From contig NZ_CP149514.1 in the NCBI RefSeq assembly GCF_045291545.1, forward strand, positions 1,736,001 through 1,800,000: DNA of 64,000 nucleotides, in the 5' to 3' direction. Positions 17,393-26,303 of this stretch are shown piece by piece. The position numbers were made by a program, and so were the translations under genes. The DNA comes from Gallaecimonas sp045291545 (lineage in GTDB: Bacteria; Pseudomonadota; Gammaproteobacteria; Enterobacterales; Gallaecimonadaceae). The first letter of the stretch is position 1; the number at the start of each line of letters is the position of its first letter. The notes beneath the pieces were generated by a model, which was not told where the DNA came from, did no database searches, and saw nothing but the letters and a program-made list of their open reading frames with translations.

Positions 17393-18730
17393 ATGCAGTT
17401 AGTCAGAAAATCACTTCTCGCCAGTGCCATTTTCAGTATTTGCTCCGGCGCCATGGCTGCCGGTTTCCAAATTACCGAGCACTCCGCCAAAGGGCTGGGT
17501 CGTGCCAATGCCGGTGATGCCGCGCTGGCTGAGGACGCCTCAGTCATTGCTGCCAACCCGGCAGCAATGAGCCAGATCGACAAACCCACCCTGACTGTAG
17601 TGGGCGCTTACATCATGCCGAACATTGATGTGCAGGGCACCCAGACAGATTACTTTACCACGGCCGCCAGCCCGACGCCGACAGGCCAGAATGACGTAGC
17701 ACCTAATGCTTTCGTGCCGAGCCTGTATTTTGTAATGCCGCTGAACGAACAGTGGACCTTCGGCATTGGCGCCTTTGGTAACTTTGGCCTGAAAACCGAC
17801 TACAACGATAAAATTCTGTCCAGCTCCCTGGCCGACAAAACCAGCCTGGAAGTGGCCAACATTAACCCCAGCCTGTCTATGAAAGTTGACGACAAACTGT
17901 CGTTTGGTTTCGGCATCGATATCGCCCATGCCAAGGCAACACTGAGTTCATCCATGCCCAATGATGTCAATTCGATGTTCCCCGGCCAACTGATCACCAA
18001 GCTCAAGGGTAGCGACACGGCGCTGGGCTGGAACCTGGGCATGCTGTACAACATCAGCCCGGCAACCCGTGTTGGTTTTAGCTACCGCTCGCAGCTCGAC
18101 CTGCACATTAAAGGGGAAATCAATACCGGTATCCTGCCGCAACTGGGCCAGGGCCTGTTACAGCAAGACCCCACTAACCAGACAGCCGCCTTCCTGGCGA
18201 GCCTGCCGGCCACCTTCAAAGATTCGGTTGACATGAAACTGCCGGCACTGGTTGAACTGGCGGTAAACCACCAGCTGAACAACCAGCTGTCTTTGCAGGC
18301 GTCACTGAACCGTATCGACTGGTCTTGCTTTGACAAACTGCAGGGCAACACCACTGCCGGCGCCATCCTGCTCGACCAGCCTGAGCACTGGAAAAATACC
18401 TGGGCGTACTCTGTGGGCCTGACCTATCAGTACAACCCGACCATTACCCTGCGGGCCGGCTTCAAGTATGACCAGAGCCCGGTTAAGGATGAGTACCGCA
18501 CCCTGCGTATTCCAGACTCTAACCGTACCTGGTTCACCCTTGGCGCCAGCTATAAAGTCAGCAATAGTTGGGATATTGATATGGGCTTTGCCCACCTGAC
18601 CACGAAGAATGCCGAGATCCACGACGGTACGGTGATCGAAAACGGCTCACCCTCCCTGACCGGCCAATTCGATGGCCACATGAGTGGCAATGCCGACATC
18701 TTCGCTATGCAGGCCAACTACCGCTTCTAA
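17393..18730 (+). CDS. fadL: Outer membrane long-chain fatty acid transporter FadL
   Basis: A 445-residue outer membrane beta-barrel of the FadL/OmpP1 family. It has a signal peptide (cleavage after GAMA), the N-terminal hatch segment AGFQITEHSAKGLGRANAGD, the family NPA motif (AANPAAMS), and a C-terminal Phe typical of outer membrane proteins. It lets long-chain fatty acids cross the outer membrane. The gene is monocistronic, flanked by terminators, and has a weak FadR-like site upstream; with fadIJ and fadE also in the window this fits fatty acid use. Substrates other than fatty acids (for example hydrocarbons) are possible within the family. Confidence 0.92.
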   Translation: MQLVRKSLLASAIFSICSGAMAAGFQITEHSAKGLGRANAGDAALAEDASVIAANPAAMSQIDKPTLTVVGAYIMPNIDVQGTQTDYFTTAASPTPTGQNDVAPNAFVPSLYFVMPLNEQWTFGIGAFGNFGLKTDYNDKILSSSLADKTSLEVANINPSLSMKVDDKLSFGFGIDIAHAKATLSSSMPNDVNSMFPGQLITKLKGSDTALGWNLGMLYNISPATRVGFSYRSQLDLHIKGEINTGILPQLGQGLLQQDPTNQTAAFLASLPATFKDSVDMKLPALVELAVNHQLNNQLSLQASLNRIDWSCFDKLQGNTTAGAILLDQPEHWKNTWAYSVGLTYQYNPTITLRAGFKYDQSPVKDEYRTLRIPDSNRTWFTLGASYKVSNSWDIDMGFAHLTTKNAEIHDGTVIENGSPSLTGQFDGHMSGNADIFAMQANYRF

Positions 18731-18748
18731 GCGCAGCTGTTCTGCCAT

Positions 18749-18775
18749 CAAAGGGGCCTGCGGCCCCTTTTTTTG
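18749..18775 (+). terminator. Rho-independent terminator after fadL
   Basis: AAGGGGCC pairs with GGCCCCTT across a 3-base loop and is followed by seven or more T's. Confidence 0.9.
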
Positions 18776-18824
18776 TTGCGCCCGGCAGTGGTAATCTGTG
18801 GCGTCCCTTTGATACGACACGCCT

Positions 18825-19094
18825 ATGGAACGCTGCTGTACCGCAATCACTGCACCTTTTGGCTTGCACACCCGCCCGGCCGCCCAACTCGTGGCATTGG
18901 CGCGGCAGTTTGAGGCTGATATTCAGTTTCACTGCCAGGGGCTTCAAGGCAATGGTAAGAGTCTTTTTTCGTTACAAAAGCTGCCACTGGTAAGCGGCGC
19001 AGAAGTCGAGATCTGCGCCACCGGCACGGACGCCAGTGCCGCCATTACCGCCTTGCAGGACTGGCTGGACAGTTTCAATGATCAGTCCAACTGA
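18825..19094 (+). CDS. ptsH: Phosphocarrier protein HPr
   Basis: An 89-residue HPr of the phosphoenolpyruvate-sugar phosphotransferase system. The phosphorylated His15 lies in GLHTRPAA, and Ser46 is present in NGKSLFSL. HPr carries phosphate from enzyme I to sugar-specific EIIA domains. It overlaps ptsI by 17 bases and precedes crr, the usual ptsHI-crr order. The protein has two Cys residues near its start (MERCC) and is more diverged from the E. coli protein than the neighbouring EIIA appears to be, but active-site segments are intact. Confidence 0.93.
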   Translation: MERCCTAITAPFGLHTRPAAQLVALARQFEADIQFHCQGLQGNGKSLFSLQKLPLVSGAEVEICATGTDASAAITALQDWLDSFNDQSN

Positions 19095-20730
19095 CGCTAT
19101 TGCCATCAGCGGCGGCCAAATCAAAGGACCGGCGCTCACCCTGCCCGGCCATGACTTACGCCTGGATTTCACTCCCTGCCCCGCCGGTCAGCAACACAAC
19201 CAGTGGCAACGCTTTGAACAGGCATTGCAGCAAGCCGATCAACAACTGGTACGGCTACAGCAGCAGGCTCGCGACAAACTGGGCGATGATATCGCAGCTT
19301 TATTTGCCGGCTTGCACCTGCTAGTCACCGACCCAGAACTTATTGATGAAGTTCGCCAGCAGATTTTTAACCATCAGCAGCGGGCAGAAGCCGCTGTCTA
19401 CCGGGTCTTAAATGCGCAAGCGAGGGTGCTGGCACGGCTGGGCGACGATTACCTGGCCGAGCGAGCAGCCGATCTCAAGGAGCTGGCAGAACGGCTGGTT
19501 CACATTCTTCAGGGCCGCACCCCACCGGATCACATTTTGCTGGATAGCCCGGTGATCCTGCTGGCGCACGAACTTACCCCGGCGCAATTGACACTGCTCG
19601 ACAGCGATAAATTACTGGGTATTGTCACCCGCAAAGGCGGCCAGCATTCCCATGCCGCTATTCTCGCGCGTGCCTATGGCATTCCTGCTATTGCTGGCGT
19701 TGATGCCATAGACACCGTAAACGACGGTGACTGGGTTGCCATTGATGGCGATGCCGGGCATTTCTACCCGGCAGAACCGTTGCCGGATTACCCCAGCTAC
19801 CACCAAGAAGCAGTCGTCGGTGATGCCGAAGTGATCCCGGCATTTTCGCCGATTCAGCTGGCCGCGAACTTATCGACTCTGGCAGAGGCGCGGCGGATCC
19901 CGGCCAGCGGCGCTCTGGAAGTTGGTCTGTGCCGTACCGAACTGTTGTTTCTCAACCGCCAGCAGGCGCCGTCACTGGAGCGGCAAACTCAGATTTACCA
20001 GCGTATCGCCCAGCAGTGTTATCCGGCCCCGGTGACTTTCCGCTTACTTGACGCCGGTGGTGACAAACCGTTGCCCTGGCTGAGCAATGTCCGGGAAAGC
20101 AATCCGGCGCTGGGCTGGCACGGGATCCGCCTGCTGCTGGATAACCCGCAACTGCTGGATGTACAGCTGCAGGCCTTGCTGGCAGTAGCCAGTACGTACC
20201 CGCTACGGATCATGATCCCGATGGTGGCAGAAATTGACGAAGTGCGCGCCGTCAAGACACGTTTGCAGGTATTGGCTGGCGAACAGGCAGTACCAGTGCC
20301 ACCACTTGGCGCCATGATAGAAACCCCAGCCGCAGCAGTACTGGCCGATATCCTGGCTGCTGAAGTGGATTTCTTTTCCATTGGTTCGAACGATCTGGCC
20401 CAATACACACTGGCCGTGGACCGCGAAAACCCTAAAGTCGCCAAGCGGCTAAATGAGGTATCGCCAGCCATCATACGGATGATGCATCAGGTGGTCAGTG
20501 CGGCTCAGGCGCACAATATTCCGGTAACGCTGTGCGGTGAGTGGGCGGCCAAAGTAGCCTACCTACCACTGTGGCTCAGCCTTGGCCTGACCGGCCTGTC
20601 AATGCAGGCATCGGCGCTGCCGGCGGTACGCCAATGGTTATTACAGCCCACTCCGGCACTGGACAAAACAGCGCTGTTAGCCGCTGGCAGCCGCGACGAA
20701 CTGGCCGCGCTTTTAGCCAAAGCATGGTAA
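19078..20730 (+). CDS. ptsI: PTS enzyme I (phosphoenolpyruvate-protein phosphotransferase)
   Basis: A 550-residue enzyme I, slightly shorter than the 575 of E. coli. It autophosphorylates from phosphoenolpyruvate at H192 (GGQHSHAAILAR) and passes the phosphate to HPr. The PEP-binding and catalytic segments are present: DAGGDKPLPWL, IPMVAEIDEV, FFSIGSNDLAQYTLAVDR and the catalytic Cys in TLCGEWAAK. The ATG at 19078 is chosen because MISPTDAIAISGG aligns with the usual enzyme I start; an earlier in-frame start at 19036 would lie deep in ptsH. The 17-base overlap suggests coupling to HPr translation. Confidence 0.94.
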   Translation: MISPTDAIAISGGQIKGPALTLPGHDLRLDFTPCPAGQQHNQWQRFEQALQQADQQLVRLQQQARDKLGDDIAALFAGLHLLVTDPELIDEVRQQIFNHQQRAEAAVYRVLNAQARVLARLGDDYLAERAADLKELAERLVHILQGRTPPDHILLDSPVILLAHELTPAQLTLLDSDKLLGIVTRKGGQHSHAAILARAYGIPAIAGVDAIDTVNDGDWVAIDGDAGHFYPAEPLPDYPSYHQEAVVGDAEVIPAFSPIQLAANLSTLAEARRIPASGALEVGLCRTELLFLNRQQAPSLERQTQIYQRIAQQCYPAPVTFRLLDAGGDKPLPWLSNVRESNPALGWHGIRLLLDNPQLLDVQLQALLAVASTYPLRIMIPMVAEIDEVRAVKTRLQVLAGEQAVPVPPLGAMIETPAAAVLADILAAEVDFFSIGSNDLAQYTLAVDRENPKVAKRLNEVSPAIIRMMHQVVSAAQAHNIPVTLCGEWAAKVAYLPLWLSLGLTGLSMQASALPAVRQWLLQPTPALDKTALLAAGSRDELAALLAKAW

Positions 20731-20762
20731 GCTTGCCCACACCTTAACGACGACAAGACACT

Positions 20763-21269
20763 ATGAGCCTTCTCGACAAGCTCAAACAGCTGCTCAGCGA
20801 TACACCACAGGGTGAAGGTATCGATATTCTGGCGCCGATCAGCGGTGAACTGGTGGACATTGAGGCCGTGCCCGATGTGGTATTTGCTGAAAAGATTGTC
20901 GGTGACGGTATTGCTATCCGCCCCACCGGCCAGCAGATCGTGGCCCCGGTGGATGGCACTATTGGCAAAATTTTCGAAACCAACCACGCCTTTTCCATTG
21001 AATCTGACGATGGCGTCGAAATTTTCGTGCATATCGGTATTGATACCGTTGAACTGAAAGGCGAAGGCTTTACCCGCCTCGCCGAAGAAGGCCAGCACGT
21101 CAGTAAAGGTACGCCGATCCTGGCTTGCGACCTGCCCTATCTCACCGAGCATGCCCGCTCCATGCTGACCCCGGTGGTGATTTCCAACATGGACGAATTT
21201 CGCCACATCCGCAAACAAAGCGGCACCGTAAAGGCCGGTGAAGATGTCCTTCTGACGCTGTACCGTTAA
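20763..21269 (+). CDS. crr: PTS glucose-type EIIA component (Crr)
   Basis: A 168-residue EIIA-Glc protein with both active-site histidines, H75 (TNHAFSIES) and H90 (FVHIGIDTVEL). It takes phosphate from HPr for glucose-type EIIBC permeases; in enterics its unphosphorylated form excludes other sugars and its phosphorylated form stimulates adenylate cyclase. It follows ptsI by 32 bases and completes ptsHI-crr. No EIIBC gene lies in the window. Confidence 0.95.
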   Translation: MSLLDKLKQLLSDTPQGEGIDILAPISGELVDIEAVPDVVFAEKIVGDGIAIRPTGQQIVAPVDGTIGKIFETNHAFSIESDDGVEIFVHIGIDTVELKGEGFTRLAEEGQHVSKGTPILACDLPYLTEHARSMLTPVVISNMDEFRHIRKQSGTVKAGEDVLLTLYR

Positions 21270-21345
21270 CGCCACGGTACATACTCTGCGGCCATGCAGC
21301 CCGCTATCATGACACCACCGACTCTCCAGCCCGTTAGCTATATGT

Positions 21346-21370
21346 CAGCCTCTTGTCAGGCTGGCTTTTC
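21346..21370 (+). terminator. Possible terminator after crr
   Basis: CAGCCT (21346-21351) pairs with AGGCTG (21358-21363) and is followed by GCTTTTCT. The stem is short and the T-tract weak, so confidence is moderate. The rest of the 169-base gap before the next gene shows nothing else clear. Confidence 0.5.
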
Positions 21371-21438
21371 TCACACTTTGTCATAAGCCGGTATTGGCTG
21401 ATAAGCTGGAACTCCGTGAGGACGCAAACTGACAGCAC

Positions 21439-21792
21439 ATGACCATTCTGTACGGCATTAAAAACTGCGACACCATCAAAAAAGCCCGTAAGTGGCTGGA
21501 GCAACACCAGATCCCCTATCAGTTTCATGATTACCGCGTCGATGGCCTGGACAGCCAGCAACTGGAACAGTGGGCCCAGACGCTGGGCTGGGAAGCACTG
21601 CTGAACAAGCGGGGCACCACCTTTCGCCAGTTGCCGGAGGCGGACAAAGCCGACCTTAACCTGGACAAAGCAGTGGAACTGATGCGCCAGCATCCGGCGC
21701 TGATCAAACGGCCCCTGCTGGCTAGAGGCGAACAATTGCACTTGGGCTTTCAGGCCGATGAGTACGCCACGGTTTTCGGAGTGTCGGCATGA
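21439..21792 (+). CDS. yffB: ArsC/Spx-family protein YffB
   Basis: A 117-residue thioredoxin-fold protein of the ArsC/Spx group, close to YffB. It keeps one N-terminal cysteine (YGIKNCDTIKKARKW) and the conserved FRQLP and KRPLL segments. YffB lies directly upstream of dapE in many gammaproteobacteria, as here, with a 4-base ATGA overlap. Its reaction is not firmly known; despite the fold it is not thought to be an arsenate reductase. Start by ATG; the upstream ribosome binding site is weak. Confidence 0.88.
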   Translation: MTILYGIKNCDTIKKARKWLEQHQIPYQFHDYRVDGLDSQQLEQWAQTLGWEALLNKRGTTFRQLPEADKADLNLDKAVELMRQHPALIKRPLLARGEQLHLGFQADEYATVFGVSA

Positions 21793-22916
21793 GTGACGTA
21801 TTGGCGCTGGCTTGCGATCTTATCAGCCGCCCATCAGTGACACCGGCTGATGCCGGCTGCCAGCAACTGATAGGGGAGCGTTTGGCAGCGCTGGGGTTCA
21901 ACCTTGAGCCCATGGTCTTTGACGACACCACCAACCTGTGGGCCCGCCGCGGTAACGAGGGCCCGCTATTTTGCTTTGCCGGCCATACCGATGTGGTGCC
22001 ACCGGGGCCAGCAGAGGCCTGGCACACGCCACCTTTTGAACCGGTGGTGATGGACGGTTACCTGCATGGCCGCGGCGCCGCCGACATGAAAGGCAGCCTG
22101 GCGGCCATGGTGGTAGCCACTGAGCGTTTTGTTAGTAAACACCCGGACCACAAAGGCTCCATTGCTTTTCTGATCACCTCCGATGAGGAAGGGCCTTTTA
22201 TCAACGGCACAGTACGGGTGGTGGAAACCCTGGAGCAACGCCAGGAGAAAATCAACTGGTGCCTGGTCGGTGAACCATCGTCGACCCAGCACGTCGGTGA
22301 TGTGGTCAAAAACGGCCGCCGTGGCTCGCTGTCAGGTTATCTGACCGTCAAGGGTGTGCAAGGCCATGTCGCTTACCCCCATCTGGCGCAAAACCCGGTT
22401 CACCTGGCAGCGCCGGCACTGGCTGAACTGGCAGCAGCGCACTGGGATAATGGCAACGATTACTTTCCACCGACCAGCTTTCAGATCTCCAACATTCACA
22501 GCGGCACTGGTGCCGAAAATGTGGTGCCGGGTGATATGCAGGTTAAATTCAATTTCCGTTTTTCCACGGAATCGACCGCAGACAGCCTGAAAACGCGCGT
22601 GCTCGGTATTCTGGATGCCCACGGTCTGGATTATGAACTGACCTGGAAGCTCAACGGTGAACCCTTTTTGACTGAGGCTGGGCCACTGTTGGCCTCTGTA
22701 CAACAAGCCATTACCAGCGTTACCGGCCGCGAAACACGCCTGGAAACCTCCGGTGGCACCTCCGACGGTCGCTTTATCGCCCCAACCGGCGCTCAGGTCA
22801 TCGAGTTAGGGCCGGTCAATGCCACCATTCATAAAGTCAACGAATGCACCCATGTCGACGAATTGGCGCAACTGGCACTGATTTATGAGCAACTACTCGA
22901 GCGACTATTGGCCTGA
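21789..22916 (+). CDS. dapE: Succinyl-diaminopimelate desuccinylase DapE
   Basis: A 375-residue M20-family metallohydrolase that removes succinate from N-succinyl-LL-diaminopimelate in the lysine/peptidoglycan precursor pathway. Zinc-ligand segments are present: FAGHTDVVPPG, GRGAADMKGS, TSDEEGP and the C-terminal NATIHKVNECTHVDEL. Length equals the usual 375-380. It overlaps yffB by 4 bases and the following M15 peptidase gene by 32 bases, forming a cell-wall-oriented operon. dapA lies elsewhere in the window (28909-29787). Confidence 0.95.
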   Translation: MSDVLALACDLISRPSVTPADAGCQQLIGERLAALGFNLEPMVFDDTTNLWARRGNEGPLFCFAGHTDVVPPGPAEAWHTPPFEPVVMDGYLHGRGAADMKGSLAAMVVATERFVSKHPDHKGSIAFLITSDEEGPFINGTVRVVETLEQRQEKINWCLVGEPSSTQHVGDVVKNGRRGSLSGYLTVKGVQGHVAYPHLAQNPVHLAAPALAELAAAHWDNGNDYFPPTSFQISNIHSGTGAENVVPGDMQVKFNFRFSTESTADSLKTRVLGILDAHGLDYELTWKLNGEPFLTEAGPLLASVQQAITSVTGRETRLETSGGTSDGRFIAPTGAQVIELGPVNATIHKVNECTHVDELAQLALIYEQLLERLLA

Positions 22917-23577
22917 TCTGGCCCTTACCGGCCGCTACCGCGGGCATTTAAAGGCCTTGCCACAAGGGCACTGGTTATCAGAAGGGGCGGCACTGGCTTT
23001 CACTGGCCTGCAACAAGCCGCCCAGCAAGACGGCTTTGTATTACGGCTGGCTTCAAGCTTCCGGGATTTTGAACGCCAGGAACAAATATTTTCCGGCAAA
23101 TGGCGGGGCGTACGGCCAGTACATGATGACCAAGGCCGGGCCATTGATGTCAGCCAATTGACCGAAGAGCAGAAGCTGCATGCCATTTTGCGCTTTTCTG
23201 CCCTGCCCGGGGCCAGCCGCCACCACTGGGGCACCGATATGGATCTGTATTGTGCACGTCTACAAGGCAGCGCTGCTTTAGCCTTGAGCCCGATAGAATA
23301 CAGCCAGGGTGGCCGCCAGTTTGCCTTGGCACAATGGCTGGCAGACAACGCCCGGCGCTTTGACTTTATCCGGCCTTACGACCAGGACCGCGGCGGTGTA
23401 GCGGTGGAGCCCTGGCACCTGAGCTATGCCCCTCAGGCCGAACCGATGCTGGCACGGCTTAGCGCCGACAAACTGGCAGATGCCCTCAGTTACGGGCAGG
23501 TCGTCGGTCGTGACTATGTGTTGGCCAATATTGACGCCATTATGAGCCGTTATGTGACGAACGTGGGGGCTGTCTGA
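22885..23577 (+). CDS. M15-family D-Ala-D-Ala carboxypeptidase-like protein
   Basis: A 230-residue protein with the VanY/M15 zinc motifs SRHHWGTDMDL (His and Asp ligands) and EPWHLSY (third ligand His and nearby catalytic Glu). M15B enzymes trim peptidoglycan stem peptides. No classical signal peptide is evident: the start is polar (MSNYSSDYWPDLALTG), so export by a standard route is doubtful and a cytoplasmic role in peptide recycling is possible. The start overlaps dapE by 32 bases, a strong sign of operon membership. Substrate is not determined. Confidence 0.85.
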   Translation: MSNYSSDYWPDLALTGRYRGHLKALPQGHWLSEGAALAFTGLQQAAQQDGFVLRLASSFRDFERQEQIFSGKWRGVRPVHDDQGRAIDVSQLTEEQKLHAILRFSALPGASRHHWGTDMDLYCARLQGSAALALSPIEYSQGGRQFALAQWLADNARRFDFIRPYDQDRGGVAVEPWHLSYAPQAEPMLARLSADKLADALSYGQVVGRDYVLANIDAIMSRYVTNVGAV

Positions 23578-23687
23578 TGGGTTGGTGGATAGCCCTTGTT
23601 GTCCTGCTGGTGATCGTCGGTAATCTGGCTTTGTTGTGGCCCAAAAGCGGTGGCAAACAGCCCCCCAACGACGATAGCGACAGTTAG
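23577..23687 (+). CDS. Small single-pass membrane protein, DUF2897-like
   Basis: A 36-residue ORF whose ATG overlaps the preceding TGA by one base. It is one membrane helix (WWIALVVLLVIVGNLALLW) followed by a short polar tail rich in Pro, Asn and Asp. The arrangement and the pattern resemble DUF2897 small membrane proteins of Shewanella and Vibrio. Function is unknown; its coupling to a peptidoglycan peptidase gene suggests it may work at the membrane with that enzyme, which is inference. It meets the convergent AraC gene one base later, leaving no room for a terminator. Confidence 0.65.
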   Translation: MGWWIALVVLLVIVGNLALLWPKSGGKQPPNDDSDS

Positions 23688-23688
23688 G

Positions 23689-24567
23689 CTAACCGACCGC
23701 GGCCAACCGTGATTTTTTATCGGCTCCCGGTGCCCAACCAAAATAGCGCTTGTAGTCGCGGCTGAAATGATGCACCGACTGATACCCCACCGCCATTGCT
23801 GCCTGCGTGACATTATTATCATCATGACTCAGCAGCAATTGTGCCTGTAACAGCCGCAGCTTTTTCTGGTATTGCAGAGGTGACGAGCCGGTAATCGACT
23901 TGAAGTGATAATGAAAACTCGACAGGCTCATCCCGGCGCTTTTGGCCAGGCTTTCCACCCGCAGCGGCGCGGTCAGATCCTGCTGTAACTGCCCCAGCAC
24001 CTGCACAATCTGCGAATAGTGCCCCTGCCCTTCTGCCAGTTCCCACAACGCTCGCCCCTGCGGGCCTCGCAATGCTTCATAAAGCAGCTCTTTGACACGG
24101 CTTTGCCCCATAACCCGGGCGGTCAGCGGGTCTGCTAACGCTTCAGCCAGGCGCAGTGCCGCCTGCGCCATGGAATCGTTCATCGGCAAGGCCGCCATCG
24201 GTAACAACGGCACCTGCTCAGGCGGTACCGTACCGATAGCCTGGGTTAATTCCGCCAGCATGGCTGGGTCTATGACCACCTGCATCGCCAACAGTGGCTG
24301 CGCAAGGCTGGCATCGGTTTCACATTCAAACGGTAAGGGCAAGGTTTGTAGCAGGTAATGCCCGGCGCCATAGTGGATCACCCGCTCGCCCAGGTAACCG
24401 GTCTTTTGCCCCTGCGCCACCAGTGTCAAACTCGGCTGGTACAACAGCGGCGCCCGCAGATGACTCCGATGTGAACAGGCCAGGCGCACACCCGGCACGG
24501 TACTTTCAGAGAATCCGTCACATTTTGATAACTGTGCCAGTATGGCCGCAAGTTCTTTGTGCACCAT
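23689..24567 (-). CDS. AraC-family transcriptional regulator
   Basis: A 292-residue regulator with an AraC-type N-terminal effector domain (pattern SLTLVAQGQKTGYLGE, the AraC_N/cupin type) and a C-terminal pair of helix-turn-helix motifs (ESLAKSAGMSLSSFHYHFK and QAAMAVGYQSVHHFSRDYKR). The start at 24567 (MVHKELAAILAQ) fits the family; an in-frame start at 24678 would add 37 residues lying in the promoter region. It is divergent from the alcohol dehydrogenase at 24735 across 167 bases, a common pairing, and probably controls it. The inducer is unknown. Confidence 0.88.
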   Translation of the reverse strand: MVHKELAAILAQLSKCDGFSESTVPGVRLACSHRSHLRAPLLYQPSLTLVAQGQKTGYLGERVIHYGAGHYLLQTLPLPFECETDASLAQPLLAMQVVIDPAMLAELTQAIGTVPPEQVPLLPMAALPMNDSMAQAALRLAEALADPLTARVMGQSRVKELLYEALRGPQGRALWELAEGQGHYSQIVQVLGQLQQDLTAPLRVESLAKSAGMSLSSFHYHFKSITGSSPLQYQKKLRLLQAQLLLSHDDNNVTQAAMAVGYQSVHHFSRDYKRYFGWAPGADKKSRLAAVG

Positions 24568-24734
24568 AAAACCCAGCCTTATTGGCGAAAGTAAATTTAC
24601 CGTGTTAGTTTTGCACAGAACAACGAACCTGCCAAATTGGACAAATAGGCAAAAATGCCGGAAAAACCTATCTGGCAATCGTTATTGCCTGAGATCACAA
24701 TACATTACCTCTCACACACTCAAGGAGCCGATTC

Positions 24735-25790
24735 ATGAGTCAAGCAAAAGGTTATGCCGCCCACAGTGCCACCACGCCGTTAGCTCCCTTTGCTTTCGAG
24801 CGCCGTGAGCTGCGTCCGGATGACGTTGCCATTGATATTGAGTACTGCGGTGTTTGCCATTCCGACATTCACATGGCAGAAAACGACTGGGGTGGTTCAC
24901 AGTACCCGGTAGTACCCGGCCATGAGATCATCGGTAAAGTCACCGCCGTTGGCTCTGACGTTACCCGTTATAAAGTTGGCGATCAGGTTGGTGTTGGCTG
25001 CATGGTCGATTCTTGCCGTCACTGCCAGGCCTGTGACGAGGGGCTGGAACAGTATTGCCTTAATGGCTTTGTCGGCACCTACAACGGCAAAGACAAGCAC
25101 GACGGCACTATCACTTACGGCGGCTATTCTGACCATGTGGTGGTCAGTGAACGCTTTGTCCTGAGCATTCCTGAAGCACTGGACACCGCTACTGCTGCCC
25201 CTATCCTGTGTGCCGGTATCACCACTTACTCACCGCTGAAACACTTCGGTGTCAAAGCCGGCCACAAAGTCGGGGTACTGGGTATGGGCGGCCTCGGCCA
25301 CATGGGTGTCAAATTTGCCAAGGCCATGGGCGCGGAAGTTACCATTTTTACCCGTTCAGAAAGCAAAGTCGGCGAAGCGAAAAAACAAGGCGCCGATCAC
25401 GTGGTGATCTCCACTGACGACGAACAGATGGCAGCCGTAGCCGGGCACTTTGATTTCCTGCTCGATACCATTCCGGTACAGCATGATCTCAACCCCTACC
25501 TGGCAACGCTGAAGCACGACGGCGTACATATTCTGGTCGGCCTGATTGACAACATCGAGCCACCGGTACACACCGCCAATCTGGTACTCAAGCGCCGGGT
25601 GATTGCCGGTTCGCTGATCGGTGGTATTCCGGAAACTCAGGAAGTACTGGATTTTTGTGCAGAGCACAACATCAGTTGTGACGTGGAAATGATCAACATT
25701 CAGGACATTAACACCGCCTATCAACGTATGAAAAAAGGCGATGTGAAGTACCGTTTCGTCATTGACATGACCAGCCTGAAACAAGGCTGA
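24735..25790 (+). CDS. Zinc-dependent alcohol dehydrogenase, YahK type
   Basis: A 351-residue medium-chain dehydrogenase/reductase. Catalytic zinc ligands lie in YCGVCHSDIH and VPGHEIIG, structural zinc cysteines in DSCRHCQACDEGLEQYC, and the nucleotide site in GVLGMGGLGHMGVKFA. The closest familiar type is YahK/cinnamyl-alcohol dehydrogenase-like NADPH aldehyde reductases. It likely interconverts aldehydes and alcohols in the cytoplasm. AAGGAG upstream of the ATG supports the start. It is divergent from the AraC regulator and ends at a strong terminator, so it is probably a single-gene unit. Confidence 0.9.
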   Translation: MSQAKGYAAHSATTPLAPFAFERRELRPDDVAIDIEYCGVCHSDIHMAENDWGGSQYPVVPGHEIIGKVTAVGSDVTRYKVGDQVGVGCMVDSCRHCQACDEGLEQYCLNGFVGTYNGKDKHDGTITYGGYSDHVVVSERFVLSIPEALDTATAAPILCAGITTYSPLKHFGVKAGHKVGVLGMGGLGHMGVKFAKAMGAEVTIFTRSESKVGEAKKQGADHVVISTDDEQMAAVAGHFDFLLDTIPVQHDLNPYLATLKHDGVHILVGLIDNIEPPVHTANLVLKRRVIAGSLIGGIPETQEVLDFCAEHNISCDVEMINIQDINTAYQRMKKGDVKYRFVIDMTSLKQG

Positions 25791-25795
25791 TACGA

Positions 25796-25823
25796 AAAGC
25801 CCGCCAACCGGCGGGCTTTTTTA
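25796..25823. terminator. Bidirectional terminator after alcohol dehydrogenase
   Basis: AAAGCCCGCC pairs with GGCGGGCTTT around AACC, with T's after it on the plus strand and some T's on the minus strand. It lies between the convergent alcohol dehydrogenase and GNAT genes. Confidence 0.88.
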
Positions 25824-26303
25824 CAGAGCTTTTTCGAAAAACACCGCTTTGCCCATGGCCGGGTCCAGCTCGTAGCCAACAAAGCCGAAACGTAGATAAG
25901 CCGCTTTCGCCACCGTATTACCTTCCAGCACTTCCAGAGTCAGCTTGCAGCAGCCGCGGGCACGAGCCACTTCACTGAGCTTGTCCAGCATCGCCAAGCT
26001 TAAGCCGCGGCCACGGAACGGGGCCAGTACCACCACGTCATGAATGTTAAACAGTGGCTTGGCTTTGAACGTTGAAAAACCTTCAAAGGCATTGATCAGA
26101 CCTGCCGGTTCACCGTCAACATAGCAAAGCAGTGATACGGCATCTGCGCGCTCAGCCAGCTTCTCCAGCAGGGTCGCCTTGACCTGCTCTTTGAGGCCTT
26201 CACCACCGCCCATCGGATCCCGAGCGTAAGCATCCAGCAGAGCCAGCAGATCCTGGCCATGTTGCGGGTTGTGGTAATCAGCCTGTATTACTTCAATGGT
26301 CAT
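25821..26303 (-). CDS. GNAT-family N-acetyltransferase
   Basis: A 160-residue acetyltransferase with the acetyl-CoA binding motif A around VVLAPFRGRGLSLAMLDKL and a following strand-helix GCCKLTLEVLEGN. Substrate is unknown. The ATG at 26303 is taken as start; a GTG two codons earlier is possible. It is the last gene of a three-gene minus-strand run (STAS-like, small membrane protein, GNAT), with an 11-base overlap to the membrane protein gene. Confidence 0.85.
   Translation of the reverse strand: MTIEVIQADYHNPQHGQDLLALLDAYARDPMGGGEGLKEQVKATLLEKLAERADAVSLLCYVDGEPAGLINAFEGFSTFKAKPLFNIHDVVVLAPFRGRGLSLAMLDKLSEVARARGCCKLTLEVLEGNTVAKAAYLRFGFVGYELDPAMGKAVFFEKAL

Noticed and set aside
20559..21275. 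238-codon minus-strand ORF
   Set aside because: Antisense to ptsI and crr, whose active-site motifs are unmistakable.
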